Source: Idiomarina piscisalsi
GTDB lineage: Bacteria > Pseudomonadota > Gammaproteobacteria > Enterobacterales > Alteromonadaceae
DNA: 64,000 bases
Reading direction: 5' to 3'
NCBI RefSeq assembly: GCF_002211765.1
Contig: NZ_CP022133.1
Coordinates: 1,860,001 to 1,924,000, forward strand
How positions within the stretch are numbered: the first letter of the stretch is position 1; each line of letters starts with the position of its first letter. The position numbers were made by a program, and so were the translations under genes. A model generated the notes under the pieces. It was given only the letters and a program-made list of their open reading frames with translations. It was not told the DNA's origin and made no database searches. Positions 60,833 to 64,000 of the stretch are shown piece after piece.

Positions 60833-63673
60833 TTAGAACTTGTGGCTTACACGGAAGAATGCTCCACGTCCAAGAACTCGGTATGTAGATGGATCAGTAC
60901 CACCGCCAAGTGCTTGGTCAATATATGGAGGGTTCTCATCAGTAAGGTTAGTTACACCTACTGATACGCGCGGCCCCCAAGGAGTTTCATAAGCTACTGA
61001 CAAGTCATGATAAACTTGAGCATCTACTGAAACAGTTCCTGGGAAGTACAACAGTTCATAATCGATACCTGAAATGTACTCAGCTGCATAAGATACAGTT
61101 AAGTCATTCCAGAACCAATCTGTTGTAAAGTTAACTTTATTTTCTGGATAAGTTTCGCCAGTTACGAACTGAGAGTAAGTACCAGTAAAGTCAACAGCCT
61201 CAAGGTTACCTTCGTCATTTACAACTGTGTTTTCACGTTTCAAGACGTGAGTCCAGCCTAGGAATGTACGGAATTCACCAACTTCAGTATTGAAGTTATA
61301 AGAGAACTCAGTATCGATACCTTCAGCAACACGAGAAGTTAAGTTAGAAGGTAAAGTGACCACTTGCTCAATAATGCCGTCGTCGCCACGAGTGATATTA
61401 TCACACAGAGATTGAACGCCATTAATACACGCATTCATAGTGTTCTGTGTAAGAACCGTATCGATAACGTTTTCGATGTTGATTTCATACCAGTCGACAG
61501 TTACGTTGAAGCCTTCCAAGAAATCAGGAGACCAAGCAACACCGATTGTTGTAGTATCACCTTCTTCAGGCTGAAGGTCTGGGTTACCACCTACACGAGA
61601 ACGAACTTGTGAGTCAGTGCTTGAGTTACCACCCTGAGGAACACCTTCGGCTACACAAACTGATTGTTGTGATGCAGTCAGGTTGCTCCAGTTATCTGCT
61701 CGACATGGATCAGATGCAGATGGGAACGAGTCAGCCTGCGGACTAAACAAGTTTCCGATTGTTGGAGCACGGAACACCTCGCCATAAGTACCACGAATTA
61801 ACAGGCCTTGATATGGCTGCCAGCGAATGCCAGCTTGATAAGTTGACTCACTGCCGAATGTGCTAAAGTCGTCATAACGAAGACCTAAATTAGCTTCCAA
61901 AGTTTCAGCTGCAGGAGCTCCTGAAAGAATTGGTAACGATACCTCACCAAACAGTGAGTTAACTGTGAATGAACCTTCTACACCGCCACCAGTGTTACCA
62001 GAAACTTCATCCAACGCTTTACCTGAATCAGGGGAGTATGCTGTCCACTCGCGGCGGTATTCATAACCAAATGCTGCACCAACGAAACCTGCTGGTAATT
62101 CAAATAAGTCACCGCTAGTAGATGCTGTAAAGGTGTCTAATTGAGAACGATAGTGGTCAGTTAAGTCTACTGATACGTAACCAAGCATTTCGTCTGTAAG
62201 TGACCCGTTACCGCCAGTAATGTTCATTGGAACACAACCTTCAATCACGTTACCCGGCGTACCACAAACAATATCTCCGTTAGCGTTCTCGAATGACGGA
62301 CCTAAGGCTTTAGATAGGTTTGGTCCATAAAGTTGACCACGGTCGATATCCGTACGTTCACGATAGCCGTAATTGTAGTTGATATCGAAGTCCCAAGTAT
62401 CTGTCAGGTAACCACGGATACCGAAAACACCTTGCGCCTGCAATACGTCTTGTTGGAACTCACGGTTCCCTTCTAATACACGACGGCGTAAACGTGTTAC
62501 TGGCTCGCTGAATGGATTGTAGTAACTATCTGGAGATAGAGCTAAGTCGTCAGAGAACCCTGGATCGAATAACGTATCAAATGGCGTTGCCGCAAGGCGT
62601 TGTAAAGACTCTCGCTTATTCACTCTTAATTCAGTATAAGCCTGAACATCATCAGAGATTTTAAAATCTGCGTTAGAAAACACATTGATTTTGTTATACG
62701 GAGTCTGGATGAAGTTAACAGGCGCATAGTTGTAGGTGTCGTTATTAGCACCCGAGCCAACCCATTCGCGAAAGTCACTTTCTTCAGCTACAAAGCCTTC
62801 ACCATCCCATGCTTCAAAGCCACCTGAGCCATCTTGACATGCTTCCAAGATATACTCTTGACCGCCGACATAGAAATGACCACAAGGTACAGAGCCTGAG
62901 CCTAATAAAATAGCGTTAGCATTTGGACCTTCGGCTGTCGGACCATTGGCAGTAATACTCTCACCGTCGAAACCAGCATAAGGAAGCTGGAAAAAGTCTA
63001 CATTGTCTGCGTCGCCTTGACGAACTGGCGTTTGCTCAGTGATATCAACACCAAACACAATGTTTCCATCAGCAAACTCACGTCCAGCCACTACGCTGAA
63101 AGTACGCTCATGGTCTTTGTTCGCTTCAGTTGATGTTCTGTATTGAAAATTAACATCTACGCCCTGAACGCTTTTCTTGGTAATTACGTTTACAACACCA
63201 GCAACAGCGTCAGCACCGTAAACCGCGGAAGCACCATCTTTAAGTACTTCAATACGCTCAATCATAGATGAAGGAATAGTTTGGAAGTCCCCCCCATCTA
63301 CAGTCCGGCGACCATTAACTAGTACTAGTGTACGCGCAGCGCCTAAACCACGAAGGTTAATTTGAACTGAACCGTTACCACCATTGTTGGTCGTTGTACC
63401 GATTGGTGAGCCTGACATAGCAGGCATTCTTTGGATGAAGTCACCAACGTCGGTAATACCAACTTTGGCAAGATCTTCACCTGTGAAAACCGATACAGGG
63501 TTTGCACCTTCAATATCAGTTTGCTTAATACGAGAACCAGTCACCTGGATTTTTTCAATATTGTTTTCTGCTTCAACATCTTGCGCATCTTGAGCGATTG
63601 CAAATGCAGGAAAACCTAATGACGCAGCTACCGCAGCTGCCGTTAGGCTTTTACGAAATGTTAAGTTTTTCAT
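60833..63673 (-). CDS. Large TonB-dependent receptor
   Basis: This 946-residue receptor has a signal peptide (ending AFAIAQ). The TonB-box region IEKIQVTGSRIKQTDIEG resembles that of the receptor at 55021. A plug follows with INLRGLGAARTLVLVNGRR and GASAVYGADAVAGVVNVITKK, then a barrel ending FFRVSHKF with C-terminal Phe. It is the same subclass as its neighbour without the Glu/Gln-rich stretch. Ligand is unknown; peptide or sugar are the usual guesses for this group. Confidence 0.9.
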   Translation of the reverse strand: MKNLTFRKSLTAAAVAASLGFPAFAIAQDAQDVEAENNIEKIQVTGSRIKQTDIEGANPVSVFTGEDLAKVGITDVGDFIQRMPAMSGSPIGTTTNNGGNGSVQINLRGLGAARTLVLVNGRRTVDGGDFQTIPSSMIERIEVLKDGASAVYGADAVAGVVNVITKKSVQGVDVNFQYRTSTEANKDHERTFSVVAGREFADGNIVFGVDITEQTPVRQGDADNVDFFQLPYAGFDGESITANGPTAEGPNANAILLGSGSVPCGHFYVGGQEYILEACQDGSGGFEAWDGEGFVAEESDFREWVGSGANNDTYNYAPVNFIQTPYNKINVFSNADFKISDDVQAYTELRVNKRESLQRLAATPFDTLFDPGFSDDLALSPDSYYNPFSEPVTRLRRRVLEGNREFQQDVLQAQGVFGIRGYLTDTWDFDINYNYGYRERTDIDRGQLYGPNLSKALGPSFENANGDIVCGTPGNVIEGCVPMNITGGNGSLTDEMLGYVSVDLTDHYRSQLDTFTASTSGDLFELPAGFVGAAFGYEYRREWTAYSPDSGKALDEVSGNTGGGVEGSFTVNSLFGEVSLPILSGAPAAETLEANLGLRYDDFSTFGSESTYQAGIRWQPYQGLLIRGTYGEVFRAPTIGNLFSPQADSFPSASDPCRADNWSNLTASQQSVCVAEGVPQGGNSSTDSQVRSRVGGNPDLQPEEGDTTTIGVAWSPDFLEGFNVTVDWYEINIENVIDTVLTQNTMNACINGVQSLCDNITRGDDGIIEQVVTLPSNLTSRVAEGIDTEFSYNFNTEVGEFRTFLGWTHVLKRENTVVNDEGNLEAVDFTGTYSQFVTGETYPENKVNFTTDWFWNDLTVSYAAEYISGIDYELLYFPGTVSVDAQVYHDLSVAYETPWGPRVSVGVTNLTDENPPYIDQALGGGTDPSTYRVLGRGAFFRVSHKF

Positions 63674-63802
63674 GAGTAAAAACTCCCTGGAACGTTTTTA
63701 TTATTTCGCTTCTTTTATAGAAGCTGTTTAGAATCTAACAGGAAGTTAAGGAGTTGTAAACTTTTCGTGTAAAAATTGTTGGTAGTACTTTAAGGCTGCT
63801 AA

Positions 63803-63823
63803 AAAGCCGCCTACTGCGGCTTT
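63803..63823 (-). terminator. Terminator of the window-edge gene
   Basis: AAAGCCGC (63803-63810) pairs with GCGGCTTT (63816-63823) around a 5-base loop. The A-run on the left provides the T-tail on the minus strand. It closes the partial gene that enters from the right edge. Confidence 0.85.
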
Positions 63824-63842
63824 GCAAGTAAGAGTCGTATAT

Positions 63843-64000
63843 TTATTTTGACGCCTGAATACAATAACCAAAAATGCCACTCTCAGGAAACTCTACCTCT
63901 TGGGCAAGGACATTTTTAAAGCCTGCATTTTCAAACTGCTTTTCTATATTTTCCGGAGAGCTAAGCTGCTCAACCGCCTTCAATAATGTTTGAGTTCGTG
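63843..64000 (-). CDS. C-terminal part of a probable SAM-dependent methyltransferase (partial)
   Basis: The minus-strand frame is open from the window edge to a TAA at 63843-63845 and gives 51 residues. It includes SPENIEKQFENAGFKNVLAQ and ends in GIFGYCIQASK. The pattern of a helix, then AGFKNV and a final beta strand, is typical of the end of class I methyltransferases. The gene starts outside the window, so the call is tentative. Confidence 0.5.
   Translation of the reverse strand, partial: RTQTLLKAVEQLSSPENIEKQFENAGFKNVLAQEVEFPESGIFGYCIQASK

Noticed and set aside
1-64000. CRISPR arrays, rRNA genes and riboswitches
   Set aside because: No regularly spaced repeats, rRNA sequence or recognisable riboswitch (including FMN before ribF) were seen.

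Overview
The window looks like chromosome from a marine gammaproteobacterium of the order Alteromonadales, most like Idiomarina. The grounds are the ispH-fkpB-lspA-ileS-ribF-murJ/rpsT block, a Vibrio/Shewanella-style polar-flagellum locus with FlgP, FlgT and FlgO-type proteins, a nonulosonic-acid flagellin-glycosylation cluster, and several large TonB-dependent receptors beside a prolyl-oligopeptidase-type peptidase. The genus is inferred from gene content and protein style; no search was run.

Layout. 1-1127 (+): the end of a cluster of overlapping minor pilin (pseudopilin) genes. 1129-8495 (-): housekeeping genes ispH, fkpB, lspA, ileS, ribF and murJ, followed by divergent rpsT. 9150-18073 (+): a nine-gene operon with overlapping or closely spaced genes for a legionaminic-acid-type sugar (LegB, LegC, LegG, LegI, PtmE, PtmF, LegF and PtmA homologues). 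A formyltransferase sits where an N-acetyltransferase (LegH) would be expected. 18107-38065 (-): Maf glycosyltransferase, fliT-like, fliS, fliD, flaG, two flagellins, flgL, flgK, flgJIHGF, flgEDCB, cheR and cheV. 38229-41584 (+): flgA, flgM, flgN, flgP and flgT. A tRNA-Arg(CCT) follows at 41625.

41708-50971 (-): a TonB receptor, a membrane-domain/flavoprotein-disulfide-reductase fusion, a YnjB/YnjC/YnjD-like ABC importer, a CDP-alcohol phosphatidyltransferase and a sterol-desaturase-family hydroxylase. 51118-53698 (+): AhpD-like, DoxX-like, DUF547 and DUF1499 genes. 53710-54878 (-): two tandem FlgO-like genes with their own sigma-28 promoter. 55021-63673: two large related TonB receptors flanking an S9 peptidase and an 830-bp region with IS3-family relics. 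The window ends in the 3' part of a probable methyltransferase gene.

How the parts work together. Promoter motifs readable by eye suggest a complete flagellar hierarchy. Sigma-54 (-24/-12) sites precede flgB, flgF, flgA and flgT. Sigma-28 sites (TAAA-N15-GCCGATAA-like) precede both flagellins, flgKL, flgM, flgP and the distant flgO-like pair, and weaker ones precede flaG and the sugar operon. The sugar operon would make a CMP-activated legionaminic-acid derivative, probably N-formylated. Maf would attach it to flagellin before FliS-assisted export. Items of most interest are the formyltransferase substitution, the sigma-28-controlled FlgO-like pair, gene conversion between the flagellins, REP-like palindromes that supply stop codons, and the membrane-anchored flavoprotein with Tyr in place of the usual catalytic His.
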